Source of the DNA: Dasyornis broadbenti
Lineage: Eukaryota > Chordata > Aves > Passeriformes > Dasyornithidae
DNA length: 64,000 nt
Direction of reading: 5' to 3'
NCBI GenBank assembly: GCA_013397935.1
Contig: VZRN01005381.1
Location: forward strand, 106,838-170,837
Both the position numbers and the translations under genes were made by a program. Below the pieces are notes generated by a model. It had not been told where the DNA came from, did not search any database, and saw only the letters and a program-made list of their open reading frames with translations. This document shows, one piece after another, positions 23,901 to 36,469 of the stretch (position 1 is the stretch's first letter; each line of letters opens with the position of its first letter).

Positions 23901-26300
23901 TTATTTGCATTTTATTTTAATTAAATAACTATAAAGAAAAGATATTCCAAATATTCACAAGCTTTATTTATCTCAATTCCTTTATATGCCACTGATAATA
24001 TATAATCTTTGAGAACCTTAAATTAAGCAACTTAGCTCTTCCTCTCATTATCTTTGCATGTTTTTGGAGCAACAACTGTTCCTTCCCACCAACTATCCTG
24101 AAGCTGAAAAAACAAGTTCTTTTTCCCCCTGCTGACATTGAATATCACAAACTTCAGTGGATTTCTGATTATGTACCCAAGCTCAAGCACTTTTCTTCCA
24201 TTTTCAATTTTTTAGGACCTGTTTCTATATTGCACATGCACCTTCCCATCTAAGAATTCAAATCACTTGTATCCAATAGTGTTTGATGCCTGGGTCCCAC
24301 TATGCCTCCTGTGGTTCAGCACAAAATTGTTATTTAGTCTTCAAAATAGAATGAGAGCATGAGGTCTTTCTTTTTGGTAACTTAAATACTGAAAAAAAGA
24401 GATTACAGAGCTGGAAGAGATTTTATTTTGAGCTAGTGTGTGTCAAAATGAACTTTCATGGTCTACTGATTCAAGAAAATCAAAATGTCATCGAAGGGAA
24501 GTGATATTTCAATGTATGCAACCCATCATTTTATTTTAATATATCTACCTCTGCATTTGCCTCTGCATAGACTGAACAATAAAGTGTTTGGTCTTATGTA
24601 GAAAAAACCAAAATATAATTACGTTAAAAAGACTGGAAAATGACAAATGTTAAAAAAAATATTGATAAAATAAACATGCAATTCTAATGGAAATCTCTTT
24701 TACAAAGAAGTGTTAAATATTACTGGAACTACTTTTTCAATTGCACCACTTATGCTTGTTAAGATGACATGCAGCTGCTAAAAGATTTTCCCTTATGGTT
24801 AATGAGTTCATTTAAGTAGTCTCAAAATCCCAAACTCTTAAGATGTGGAATATAGCATTCACCTTTCTATAACCTCTTTGTGCAGATAATGTTAGTTACT
24901 CAAATTTTACAATCTTTCATATAATGAAAGAAGATGTTATTGTGTTATTAGTATTCCAATGCCTACAAATTTTAATTTCATTTACATACTGAAATTTTTG
25001 GTATAATAAAATTAAATTCTATTGCTGGGGTGTCTGACTGCGTTATGACAAGCATGTCTGTAAAGTATGTAAACAAATAAACGAGCATGCAGAGCATGTG
25101 AACAGATAAAAACAGGGAGAGAAAGAGAAATACATAAAGTCAAATAATAATGTATTCTAAATGTCTTAATAGTGATCGAAAGTCAAAAGTAAAAAACAAA
25201 TCAAAACAAAACCCAGCTAGCAGACCAACCAACCAAATTTCACCAGTCAAATAGACTGACCTTTAGGGTAATTAAGACACTCCTTTTGGATTCAGTGAAA
25301 CTTATATTTGATTCATGTTGGATGTGCTTTTAGTTCAACTGAATGCTGTTATGGGCTTAATTTTAACTTTTTTTTTCCTGGTCAACATTCTTAGATAAGT
25401 ATATAATAAGGATACAGGGATGTAAATGTAAACATGCAAATTTTATTTGAAAATATTTGAATATATTTATTTGAAAATGCTGACATATTTTCTTACATAA
25501 TTTAATTATTTTTGTGGGTTTTGATCTATTAAGTTATTAATGTGTTTAAATTCCTTGAATATTTGGTAAATTTATGGAGTTTTAGAATTCTATCCCATCA
25601 CCTATTCTGTAGGATATATTTCACTATGTATCTCCTTGGACAGAAAAAGAAAAAGACAATTTACTTTTATAGGTCAGACAGAATTCTAATGTTACAAGTA
25701 ATATTAATCAGTCCTTAAATATAGTTATTGCATTGAAATTACACCAGAAGTGAATTTACCCCTTCAAATTTTGCTATTGTTGTTATTCTATAATATACTT
25801 TGCTTTCGCTAACTTTCCGTAAATTCTACCATAGGCACATCTGGAAGTTGCAACTTGACTAAAGCTTCTCTTTCTCACTTTTCTATTTCAGCTTGTCACT
25901 AGGCTATCCAGATAGCCTTTGTTTTGTGTCTCCAACACCAGGTACAATTTGGTTGATTTATAGGGGGAAAAAAAGAATGAAGATTTTATCTCTTGTCAAT
26001 TATTTCGGGAATTCTAAAAGACCACAACTTCATAAATTGTTCAGGCTATATCTCTATACATCTGCAAATGCACAGAGACATAACCTTCTGCTTGAGAGAT
26101 TATGATGTTAGGAGCAGGTAACATAATAGACAATATCTTCTGAAAATATATTTGTCTATCAGTCTATCAGCATACTGAACTAAATATGGAAAGATGCCCA
26201 GCTGTAGAATTTAAATACATGTTATGTTTTCTTCTTACATGAAAGTCTTATAACAGTCATTGTCTCACTGAAGGACAGCAAGCTACCTTTATGAAAAACA

Positions 26301-26323
26301 TGTTCACATTCTAGATGTGAACA
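26301..26323. repeat. Short palindrome, 9-bp arms
   Basis: TGTTCACAT and ATGTGAACA are perfect inverted repeats separated by 5 bases (TCTAG). The outer half-sites TGTTCA/TGAACA resemble steroid-receptor half-sites, but the spacing is far wider than a canonical response element. A chance origin is plausible in a 64-kb window. Confidence 0.7.
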
Positions 26324-28905
26324 TCACCCCAAGCCACTAGATTAAGTAATTGCATGTATAAAGTAAAATAATTAAATCTGAGACTTTTAGTGATTAAAAA
26401 TACTATATTGATTTCTTCCAAAAATTCACTAGTTCTATTTCTTTCAAAATGGTACTGAAACAAGAGGTATTTGAAACTTCAAAATTACCTTATGCAATGT
26501 CTAGAAATAATTAATATTCTTTTTGAAGGATAACCATTTCTGATGGCATATAGATTATTTATATTTTATCCACAAAAGCTAAAATTATCTATCTTTATTT
26601 TAATGATGACATTTATATGAAGATATTCAATTTTCAGCAAAATTAGATTTCTCTCCCTTGTTTTGTATTGACAGATATATTTATATACATGTAGACATAA
26701 AAATATTTAAAGACATTAAGGTAAAATTAAAACATTGTTTGGGTTGAGTTTAAGACTTTTTGACCCAAATCCAATTAACATTTCAATGAAAAGCTAAGAA
26801 AACAGAGGTAACTATTTGCTCTGTCTGGACCATTGTAACTAAAGATACAATAAACATTAAAAACCAGAAGAGAAGGAATGACAAAATCCCCCATTGCTTT
26901 CTTAAAACTTTTTAATGTAATATATCTAGTAGTAGATTGGACATGGATCAGGACTCATTAATTAATCCCCTTGGGAATATTCCCATTTACGCTGTCTGAT
27001 GGGATGGAATTTGTTTTGTAAGATTTCACATTTCTAGGTGTCAGAGTTTATAGCACAGAAGAGATTAGAATAATTTGTATCTGCTTACCAGAATGCACTT
27101 GTAGGATATTAGTTTGTTCATTGAGAATGAAATTATTTTTCCTGTGTTGCATGACAGTCCTATCCAGTTGCACAGAAAGTATCCTAAACAGCAACAGAGT
27201 GGACGATTTTTTCTCCTATATTCAATCACTGCCTTCACAATAGGGTGAAAGCTTATCTTCCACTGAGTAGAGTGTTTGACACCACTGCATGTCCTCTGCA
27301 GAGCTATCACTTTCCAGATCACCTTGGAATGAGAAACAGAGGTTATGAGAATTGAGCCTGCAGTAAAGCAACGTCAACAGTTTTAATAGTGGCATAAGTG
27401 CAAGGGTCCTGTTAGACAAGCCTGCTAAATAAAAGGTCATAAATCAATCCCTGTTTCTTAATCAAGTAGCTTTATATCACATTGCATAGGGCCAGATCAG
27501 TTTTAAGATTTCTTTGGAAACAAGCCACTTCATATGTTCCAAAAGAGGGTCAGAGAGAAAGCTAATAAATAAGTAGGCTGAAAAACTTGGGGTTTTGTTG
27601 TCAATGCTTTTCCCTATTTTTTTTTTTTTTCTACTGTTTTAGACATAAAGAGTTTTAAAGGTGCCCATTTGCAACAGAAGTGTACAGATGGTGCCAGTAT
27701 ATTTTACAAAACAAAAAAACACAAAAAAAATCTACCACCAAATAGAAAAGAAAGTGCACACTAGAATAGGATTCCTTATTATCATGGTAGCCTTCAGTGG
27801 GGAGCGATATTCCCAAACTCTCAGAGGAGGGTATGTGGAACCTAGGGATGAGTGCAGAAAACACACTGTAGGAGAAAGCAGCAAGATCCACTGAATGATA
27901 AAGCCTTTTATTTTTCATATTGTGTAATTAAATGGTCCTCTCCTCTCAGTAGTATCTTACTAAGTAATAGCACACTCTTTACTTTTAGCTTGTTTTTTTA
28001 AACTTTTGTTGTATTATCTGCCAGTGAGCCTGTGCACACACAATTAGAGGCCCACCTAGCAGCAATGTATATGCTTACCTGCACAGATATGGAGGGATGT
28101 TAGTAGTTCCTGAAGACAACTAAGCACAAAAAGGCTTCATAAATGAAGGCAGATATTCTTTAAAGTCTTAACATCATTTGTCAAATTTCAAACATTATTG
28201 AGAGAGTCAGTGGGTCATATCAGATAACACTGAAATTTTTCTTTACCATCAAAATAAAATAAGAAAATAAACATCTGACAGATAAACTGACAAAGGGTAG
28301 ACTCATGAATAGATAACTCTATATCAAAGAGTATATTATTTTATTGAGCCTAACTTATAACAAACTAGACTGAGATAATTCTGACACCATATTAAGTAGG
28401 AAAGAATGTGAAGTGGAAGTCGACCACTCGTTAAATTTGATGTTGCATACAAGAGTCAGGTTCTTACATTTTATAAAGTTATAGAATGCAATAGTTTATA
28501 AAGAATTACTGATGAGGTAAGAGTGGCCAGAAGAAAATGATAGAAAAGAAAGTTCCTAACCTAACATTATCAAGGAACAAGAACAGGAGACAGAAAAACT
28601 CCCAGAACAGCACTGGGCTGCAGTGATATGGAAGAGTTCGTCAACACGTGCCTACTTTATTTTCACTACATGCACTATAATTTAAATTAACATATTTTGT
28701 ATTTGTCAATAGAGAAGTCAAAATATAAGTGATATGATGTGTTGTTCTAATAGTTCTCTTAAGGTAAATTAGGGTACCTATTTAACTTCACTGTTGGGAT
28801 CACTTTTAGGATAGGCTGTGGAGTGAATGAAAATATTTCCTTAATCATCTGGCCTGATTGGCATGTGGCAGGATTCTTTGGTGTGCAATAGATATATAAT
28901 CTTTT

Positions 28906-28928
28906 TTGAATGGAAGACTTCCATTCAA
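28906..28928. repeat. Near-perfect palindrome, 11-bp arms, 1-base spacer
   Basis: TTGAATGGAAG, then A, then CTTCCATTCAA. Such quasi-palindromes often arise by template-switch copying during replication. No flanking structure or element explains it. Confidence 0.85.
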
Positions 28929-29906
28929 GTAACAATTTGCTAATTTTTATCTGCTATATTTATATTTTATATGAGATGTAATTAAGAGTTTCAGAGGTTG
29001 CAATTTTACATTAATTATTGCTATCTAGTGAAATTATTTTTGGGGAATTAATATTGATCCTAAATTCTCCTTAACCCTGAACTAATCCATATCATTAAAG
29101 TTAACCTTAACTTAGTGTTGTTTAAAAAGTGGTTTTCTGTCTCCAGTTTTAAACATTCTCATTTAGTCCCACTTAAATAGATTTTTTGCCAAGGACAACT
29201 TTAACTACTTTAATTCTAACTGATCTATACAAATGCATCACAAACATAATGGAAGGTAATGAATGGTGAACAAAAGTGGTTCTCCCACTTAATCTTAAAA
29301 ATTTAGGCTTTGCATCGATCTTTTGAAATCCCTTTGAGGTTTGTGTTGGGTGCTGAATTTAATACAGACTTTTTCCACCCTTTGTCACTAACACACCGTC
29401 TACGTTCTATAAATATATGTAAAGAGAACTTTGCATAAAAAGTGATTTGTTTCTTCAAGGTAAATTGAAAATTACATATACATTACATATTTGCAAGGGG
29501 ATAATTTTCCAACATTTTAGGAAGATACTTAGCCTCCTAGACTATTTTCTGTCTGCTGTATTGTATTTCCAGCAGACATCTAGTAAGTTAAAGTCACCTA
29601 TAAGAAGAATGGCTAGTGATCGTTAGCCTACCCCCAGCTGCTTATAGAATATGTCTTGTTCCTAAATTATGTAGAAAATTACCAACATATTGACATAAAA
29701 TAGGAGGAAACCAAAGCACGAATTTACTTCTTACTTTAAAGCTTTTTGTAGTATCAGCATCAAGCAGATACGTATTTTTGACAATTTTCTACTCTGTTAG
29801 TAGATGGAAATTCAGAGTGCTGCTGTAAAAAGGAGAAAATAAAAGAATTAGCTATAAATATATATACATCACTGCATATGTGATATGGAATCCACTTTAA
29901 AGGATG

Positions 29907-30457
29907 TGTATTGGTTTAGTGTGGCAAGGGTTTTGTTGTGTGAAGGGGTGGCATCCTGAGAAGATCTTTGTAAACTATAGACTGTAGGAGTGACTCACAT
30001 TGGAAGAGTTCATGAAGAGTTGTCTCCTGAGGGACTGAACTCACACTAGAGAAGGGAAAGAAGTCCTCACACTGAGGAGGAAGCAGCAGAAGAGCACGTG
30101 ACAATGTGTGAGGAACTGAGCAGAACTCTCATTTCCCATCTCCCTGCTCTGCTGGCAGTGAGGACCTAGAGAATTGGGAATAAAGTTAAGGCTGGGAAGA
30201 AGGGAGCTGTGGGGGTAAGGTGTTTTAAAGATTTGATTTTATTTCTTATTGTAATACTCTGATCTGATTGCTAATCAATTTGATTAATTTTCCTGAGTCT
30301 GTTATTCCCCATGACAGTATGGGGGCTGATGAGTGACCTCTTCCTGTCCCTGTCTTGATCCATCCTTTTGTGTTATATCTCCTCTGTCTGATTGATGAGG
30401 GGGAATGATTGAGCGGCTTTGCTGGGCACTTGGCATAAGCAGGCTTAAACCACCACA
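29907..30457 (+). mobile_element. Solo LTR, family A (ERVL-like), short form
   Basis: Starts TGTATTGGTTTAGTGTGGCA and AGGGTTTTG. It then passes GAAGAGTTCATGAAGAGTTG, GAGGAGGAAGCAGCAGAAGA, CAATGTGTGAGGAACTGAGC, AGAATTGGGAATAAAGTTAA, AAGATTTGATTTTATTTCTT, GTGACCTCTTCCTGTCCCTG and AATGATTGAGCGGCTTTGCT, and ends CTTAAACCACCACA. Most of the internally repetitive block is missing compared with the 15.6 and 34.6 kb copies. The usual AATAAATTAGATT signal is decayed (CTAATCAATTTGATT). The flanks GGATG and TTGTA do not match, so no duplication is visible. Confidence 0.9.
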
Positions 30458-31110
30458 TTGTAAACAGTGACAGGATACTGGGTATATGGATGTAACAGGA
30501 ATTAACTAAAGTGTTAATTTCTAATGAGCATTTGGATATTCACAGCAATAGAAATAAAATTCCCTGAAATTATTTGCTTTATTATATGAATTGTAGAATT
30601 TATATTATAGAAATGAAGAAACAGCTATTGGTAATTGGAAAGTATGATAGGTACTTTTTCAGGATTAAATTCAAATCAGAATCAGTGAATGAGCTAGTTC
30701 TTTCCTTTTAGTCCCATAATATTTCAAATACCAATATCATTTTGCAAACATTTAAGTGGGAAGTGCAATATTCTTAATAGTGGGTCTTCAGTTTTATAGT
30801 CTCCTTTTTCATTATCTATGATGAAAGCAACTTCTATAAGAGGTCATCACTTTCCACTGTCCCTTTATGCCACTTTCAGTCCTTGAATTGAATTTTCTTT
30901 TTTTTTCCCCATACGTGAAGTCTAGTATAATATCCTTTTAGAAGTATCTTCTGATCATGTTCCATGAATGAATAAAGCAGCAAGTTGTAGTTATAAGATA
31001 GTCAGGAAATTAGATAAAAATGGATGACATTTTAATAATAGGAGTTCAGATTTCTTTTTATAATTCACAGAATAATGCAACTTGATGGTCTCTTTATGGC
31101 AACTTACACT

Positions 31111-31159
31111 TTAATATGACAAAATATTAACATGACGAAAATATTAATATGACAAAATA
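31111..31159. repeat. 16-17-bp tandem repeat, three units
   Basis: TTAATATGACAAAATA, then TTAACATGACGAAAATA, then TTAATATGACAAAATA again. Units 1 and 3 are identical; the middle unit has substitutions and one extra base. Confidence 0.9.
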
Positions 31160-31439
31160 AAAATATATAAGTTAGGGTACTTTATAAGCTCTCAGATATT
31201 TGGGAATTTGTGATAGTTTTAAGACAAAAAAATGTAGGAAATTGCTCAGGAATGGTTCACCAAGTAATAAATACAATTTTTAGAATTCTAACTCAATTTG
31301 CCTCTATCTCTATTCACGTATACACACACGCATGCTTGTAACTCTATCAAAGTCAAGATTAGAACTGAATGCTTTTTGGTTTTAATTACTGAACTAGTGA
31401 TTCAAAACTGGATAATTTCACAGAAGATAGTGAATTTAT

Positions 31440-32100
31440 GTTAAGGAGCTGCCAATTCCCAGTGAAATTTAGAACCGAGTGTTTTTTTCTTCCTAGTCTA
31501 TTTACATCAAATCCAATTCACTCTAGCACTGAGGAGGGAGTGGCTGTTGATGGATCCTTTCCCACATCTGACAAGCAGCAAACTGGAGCCCACACTGCAG
31601 AAGCAGATACTCAAGCACATGCACATGCACACACGGAGAGAACATCAGCTTGGCTCATCACAGAGCATTGGTTTAACAGCACCCAAATAAACACCAATTG
31701 CTCTCATATGCATATGAACACAGGCAGCACAGGTTTGTTCATCTTTCCAGTGGATTAGGACTAAGGGTCACTGGTTGGCGCACACATTCCCTCACCCCAA
31801 ACTATCTAGATTTAGCAGCCAATGACAGACACAGGTCTGTGATCCCAGATCCTTTATAAAGTCATTGGCTCAAGGGCTGTTTTTTTCCAGATGTGGGTCT
31901 CCTGCTCATTGTCTAGTCATTTGTTACCAAATTACACATACATGCAGCAGCTGGCTCTATCAGTCAGGATCTCCAGCTGCCAGCACCTAAACGTCTCTTC
32001 ACACATGCATATTAAGAATAAGATCACACAAACCCCCAGACTACAACATGATTTAATAAGAAGATAGGACAGACTGCAGAGAGCAGTGTCAGGGTTCAAA
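31440..32100. other. Unclassified GC-richer block, possibly ERV-derived
   Basis: Clearly less AT-rich than its surroundings, with CA-rich stretches (CACATGCACATGCACACACG) and, read on the minus strand, a TTATAAAGG-type TATA word near 31855. It looks like a diverged LTR or an old regulatory island, but I could not assign a family or find ends or a duplication. It has a loose similarity of style, not shown by alignment, to the block at about 39230-40010. Confidence 0.35.
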
Positions 32101-32398
32101 TGGACAAATGTTCAAGCTTACAGTTGACCAGCCATTTTTACTCCCTCTTCTGTTTTCCTATGCTTGTTCTTTGCCCATGTACCTTGATCCTTCTCCTTTC
32201 CTACCCTTGCTGCCTCTCAATAAACAATGTGTCAGAACCTACATTTTTTTTCACTGGTCTCAGTTTTCATATGTATATTTCCTATATCTATATGTAGATT
32301 TAGTGTTTTCAATAGCATTACCAAGGCAATTTCAGTCTTCCGTCACATCACCAATGGGATTACATGAGATTCTCCTCCCCAAAAGCCATGTGCCTCCC

Positions 32399-32932
32399 TG
32401 CATTGGGTCTGGCTGGGATAGAGCTCATTTTCCTACAACAGCCATCACAGTGCTGTGCTTTGCATTGGTAACACACGAGTGCTTTGGCTACTGCTGAGTA
32501 GCGCTGGCACAGTACCAGCACTGTCTTCCCAGGATTCCTCCCCATCAAGGGGCTGGGGGTGAGCAAGATCCTGGGAGAAGACACAATCAGGCCAGCTGAC
32601 CCAAATTAACCAAAGGGATTTTCTGTACTGTAAAATGTCAGCTCAGATATAAAAGCTAAGGGAAAGGGGAGAGGGAGGAACTTGTTCTTTGCAATGTTTG
32701 CATTCCTGAACACTACACATGTTGAAACCCTGCTTCCTGGGAAGTGGCAGGATGTCACTGCAGATGGGAAGCAGAGAATTTTTTTTTTCCTGTTTGTGCA
32801 GGTACAAAATTTCACTTTTACATTAGTAGCCTGCTTTAAAAACCTACAAAGCATTTTCCATTTCATTTTTCCTCCCCTGTCCAGCTGGGAAGCGTAGTGA
32901 TAGAGCTGAACTTCTATCTTGACTGTTTCACA
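32399..32932 (+). mobile_element. Solo LTR, family B (ERVL-like)
   Basis: Starts TGCATTGGGTCTGGCTGGGA and TAGAGCTCATTTTCC, and continues through GCTACTGCTGAGTAGCGCTG, GGTGAGCAAGATCCTGGGAG, GGCCAGCTGACCCAAATTAA and CCAAAGGGATTTTCTG. A TATA box TATAAAAG lies at 32648-32655. It closes with CCTGTCCAGCTGGGAAGCGT then AGTGATAGAGCTG. The last ~20 bases are diverged (GACTGTTTCACA), so the 3' end is approximate and no duplication is seen. An open frame at 32682-32897 lies within the LTR and has no domain. Confidence 0.88.
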
Positions 32933-34567
32933 AGTTCAGAATTTTCATTGTGTTTAGAAGCTTTTTGGTATATTTGTGTAATATACACTGCACTTGGATT
33001 TTTCTTCTCTCTAAAACCATATTCTTAAAGAAGAATATTACAGTTAAAATATAACTATATTGCAGTTTCAGACAGGTTACCTGGTGAATTTCAGAAATCA
33101 TTAATTTGTAATTAATATATTTTTCTCCTGATCCATTATTTATTAAAATAGACAGGGAATTAAAATCAATTATGCTAACCTTTCTTAGTTGAACACTACG
33201 CAACTAGTCAAAGCTAATCACAGAAGCTTCACTTGAGGTAATGTAATGTTAATAGATGCTTTTTGTTTCTTCAAGCTCACATATTTCTTATTGTACTGTG
33301 ATAGTAAATATAAATAATCAAAAATCCCACAATGGCATGATAAATGAAAGATGAAAAGCCACAGTTGTAGTGGGTTAAAATTATTTTCCTTTTTCCTATT
33401 GCGCTGTTGTCTCCTGAAAATTAATGAATTTTATCATTCATTATCAAAGAAGAGATTTTTCTTTTGGTGGTGGTATTTTGTTTGGTTTGGATTTTTTTTT
33501 TTTCACTGATGTTGGAGCTTTTTCATTATTTGAAGTGCTCCTTTTAAATGCAAATACAAAAAAAAAAAAGAAAAAAAGAATATTATAAGACTCTTCCTAT
33601 ATGCAGGCTGGAAGTAACATGTACATGAAACATATTTTTTCATTTCTGTACACTAATAGGATGGTTTCATAAACAAGAGTTTTTCAGTGTTAGCTTTTAT
33701 GCACTATTGTATTCAGTTGCCTGTGGAAATATATTTTAACAGGGGACAGAAGGATATCCAAGAAAAAAGCAAGGACCAGTGAAAAAATTATATACAAAAT
33801 TGTAACACAAATAAAATATTTTAATCATTAAAATATTTTTATGTTTTGCATCAAGCATTTGAATCACAAAATTCATAATCCACAGATCAGTAGTTTAAAA
33901 AGAGATTGTTGAACTATATGTCAATCAATCTTACTCTTCAAATGACATCTCTGTTAGATTAAGTTCATTCTGATTAGCTGAGACTTTTTGGTGTCTTAAT
34001 GAAATTAACACAAACTACTTTTTGAGAATCATAAACATGTAACCCATTGCCCGAGATTCAAAACAAAAGTTCATCATCTGAGTTCATTAGAAACCTTATT
34101 CCTTTAGATATCTCAAGGAGAGATATAAAGAAGCCTGAACATAAAACCACCCACAAAACAAAACCCCAAGTTTTTATTCCTCTGTGTTTGGACAATTTTT
34201 GTCTTTTAGTTTCAGAAACCAGAAATCTTTCAATAGTCATGATACAACTCCCAGGAAAATTGCCAATACTATTAGACTCTCAGTTATAGTATTTCTGACT
34301 AAGACAAATTCTCTGAACTTAGTTGAAAATAATGATTTAAAAGACTTCCAGCATGGTTAAATGCATTACATATATTACATATTGAATGAATTTGCTTCCT
34401 AATTTAACAATGGATCAACATGGCGTCTCTACATTTGGTGCCATGGAGAGATAAGCTGCTTTACTCAGCTTCTTTTTCCCAAAGACAAGAAAATCATTAC
34501 TACATTTCACTAGCCAAACAGAAACATGACCTAAGAGTTTAGCACCTCATATATGGATACAGTTAAC
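32933..34567. other. Non-coding AT-rich DNA
   Basis: About 1.6 kb between two plus-strand LTRs of different families. It contains a T12 tract (33492-33503) and A-rich runs near 33558-33580. No gene or retroviral coding sequence is visible, so these LTRs do not bound a provirus. Confidence 0.6.
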
Positions 34568-35427
34568 TGTGTTGCTTTTATGTGGCAAGGTTTTGGTAGA
34601 GGGGGTGGTTTTCGGTGGTGGCTACTGTGAGAACAGGAGCTGTCTCCATGTTACACTAAGACAGTTCGAGCTGGCTTCAAGAGGGACCCACTGCTGGCAA
34701 AATAGAGTCAACCATGGACGTTGTAAGTTCCTCTGTCACAACGTACGTAAGAAAGACTAAAAAAGATTGTGCAGCAGCTGTGAGAGAGGAGACAGATGTG
34801 AGAGGAACATCTCTGCAGACATCAAGATCAGTGAAGAAAGAGGAGGAAGAGGTGCTCCAGACACTGAAGCAGAGATTCCCAAAAGTCCATGGAGAAGACA
34901 CAGCAAAGCAGGCTGTGCCCCTGCAGCACCTAGACGACCACAGTGAAGCACCAATCCATCGTGCAGCCCTCGGAGGACCCCACCCCAGAGCAGGCTCCTG
35001 GCAGGACCTTCAGCTTGTGGAAAGGAGAACATGCTGGAGCCAGTTTGCTGGCCTGAACTGTGGCCCCCCTGTGAGGCACCAGCACTGGATCAAACTGCCC
35101 CTGAAAGACTGCATTCTGCAGCAAGGACCCCATGCTGGAGCATAGCAAGACTGTGAGAAGGAAGAAGAGGCAGAGCAAATGTGTTAAAAAAATTGCCGCA
35201 ACTTTATCCTACCCTATATCCTATGCTACTTTTAACTAGCAATAAATTAAATTCATCTTCCCCAAGTCTGCTCTGTTCATGAGGATGAGAAATAGGTCAA
35301 CATTTCCCTGTTCTTATCATCACCCATGAGCTTTTCCTTATTTTCTCCCTGACTTGTTAAGGATACGGAGGAAGAGAGTAACTGGGAGAGGGGAGGGTCT
35401 GAATGCCAGCCAAGGTTAGCCACAACA
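34568..35427 (+). mobile_element. Solo LTR, family A (ERVL-like)
   Basis: Starts TGTGTTGCTTTTATGTGGCA and AGGTTTTGG, then GGGACCCACTGCTGGC, TCTGCAGACATCAAGATCAG, AGAGGTGCTCCAGACACTG, the repetitive block (about 34880-35140, with CATGCTGGAG-type and GAGCAGGCTCCTGGCAGGA units), CAGAGCAAATGTGTT, AATAAA at 35241-35246, CATCACCCATGAGCTTTTCC and an end at TAGCCACAACA. The flanks TTAAC and GTGGG do not match. The 143-codon frame at 34714-35145 (+) follows the repetitive block and is considered a by-product. Confidence 0.88.
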
Positions 35428-36469
35428 GTGGGATTCATTTCATGTGGTAATATGTGTGTACTGTGTGCCATGTAATTATTTTCTCCAACATTACGCATTC
35501 AGTTGATTTTAGCTGTGAGCTCTCTGAGACAGTCATCTTGTTAACATACACTGTGCTTACACTGTTTAGATTTATTATCAGACTAATGACATGAATTACT
35601 TTGTAAATGTAATGATTAATTATTAAGGTTTATGGATTTATAGACAATTAAAACATTTAATACTTTGAACTTTCCAATAGTGTTCTAAAAATATTAGTAC
35701 TTGTCTATTTCTTTACATACATTCACAGTCATAATTATCTTTTGTGGTGACTCAGGAGTAAAATTAAAATTATTAACTACACATCTTGAATTACTGCTGC
35801 ATTACAAGACCCATAACACAGCCATCACTCTCATTAAACAAAACAAACTCAAATGTTTGGCTTTCTTACAAAAAGAAGCAGTTATTTTGGGCTGTAGTTT
35901 GAAATTTAAAACCCAACCTTACACACAATTGTGTTGTCTAAATATATATTTACAGCTTTCTCGATTTTGTGTAAAACATGTTGAGTAATAAATACATAAT
36001 TAACTTAAAAGAGTTAAACATTTTAATAGTAACATAGTTTTATTATTGAATGCATGATAAGTTTTCAGACAGTGAACTCTGTGGTAATCATAATTACATT
36101 TACTAAAATGAATAAAATTATTAATATTTCAAATGACATTACGTTGTTAAATGGTTCAGGTAAGGAAAATCTAACTGTACAAATTAATCTTTAATAAGCT
36201 GAGTAGAAAATTCAAAACATGCAGTTGAACATAATATTTTATTTGGTTCTGTATCATGGGTTGAGGGGTTTTTGACCCTTTGATAAGTGATGTGAGAAGT
36301 CTCTCATAAGAGGCTCTTAAGTGTTCACAACTTCAATATGCCTGCATTTCATACAGTATATTTACTTAGTATGCAGCAGTCATATTACAGTACTTTTTCC
36401 CTTTGTCTGATAACATGAACTTCTAGGTGATTCAATCTGATTCTGTATAGTCTTTCCAAGGATAGTCAT

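Larger units (their letters stand above)
20986..29906. other. Long unique non-coding stretch
   Basis: Nearly 9 kb without a supported gene, RNA or recognised transposon, the longest repeat-poor run in the window. It contains a GA-rich patch (about 21340-21410), a forkhead-type word TGTAAACA (25068-25075) in an A-rich block with repeated GCATG words, a 9-base-arm palindrome (26301-26323), a T14 tract (27617-27630) and an 11-base-arm palindrome (28906-28928). Open frames such as 22048-22344 (-), 25893-26105 (+) and 27065-27440 (-) are short and domain-free. Confidence 0.6.
30458..32398. other. Non-coding DNA with a GC-richer island
   Basis: AT-rich up to about 31430, then a GC-richer block of about 660 bases (31440-32100). 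It includes a three-unit tandem repeat (31111-31159). The open frames inside the GC-richer part (31438-31758 +, 32108-32497 +) have no recognised domain. Confidence 0.55.

Noticed and set aside
34714..35145. 143-codon frame in a family A LTR
   Set aside because: Same cause as other LTR frames; no homology to a known protein family could be recognised.
29907..35427. Provirus bounded by two plus-strand family A LTRs
   Set aside because: The interior contains a family B LTR and unique AT-rich DNA, with no retroviral genes.
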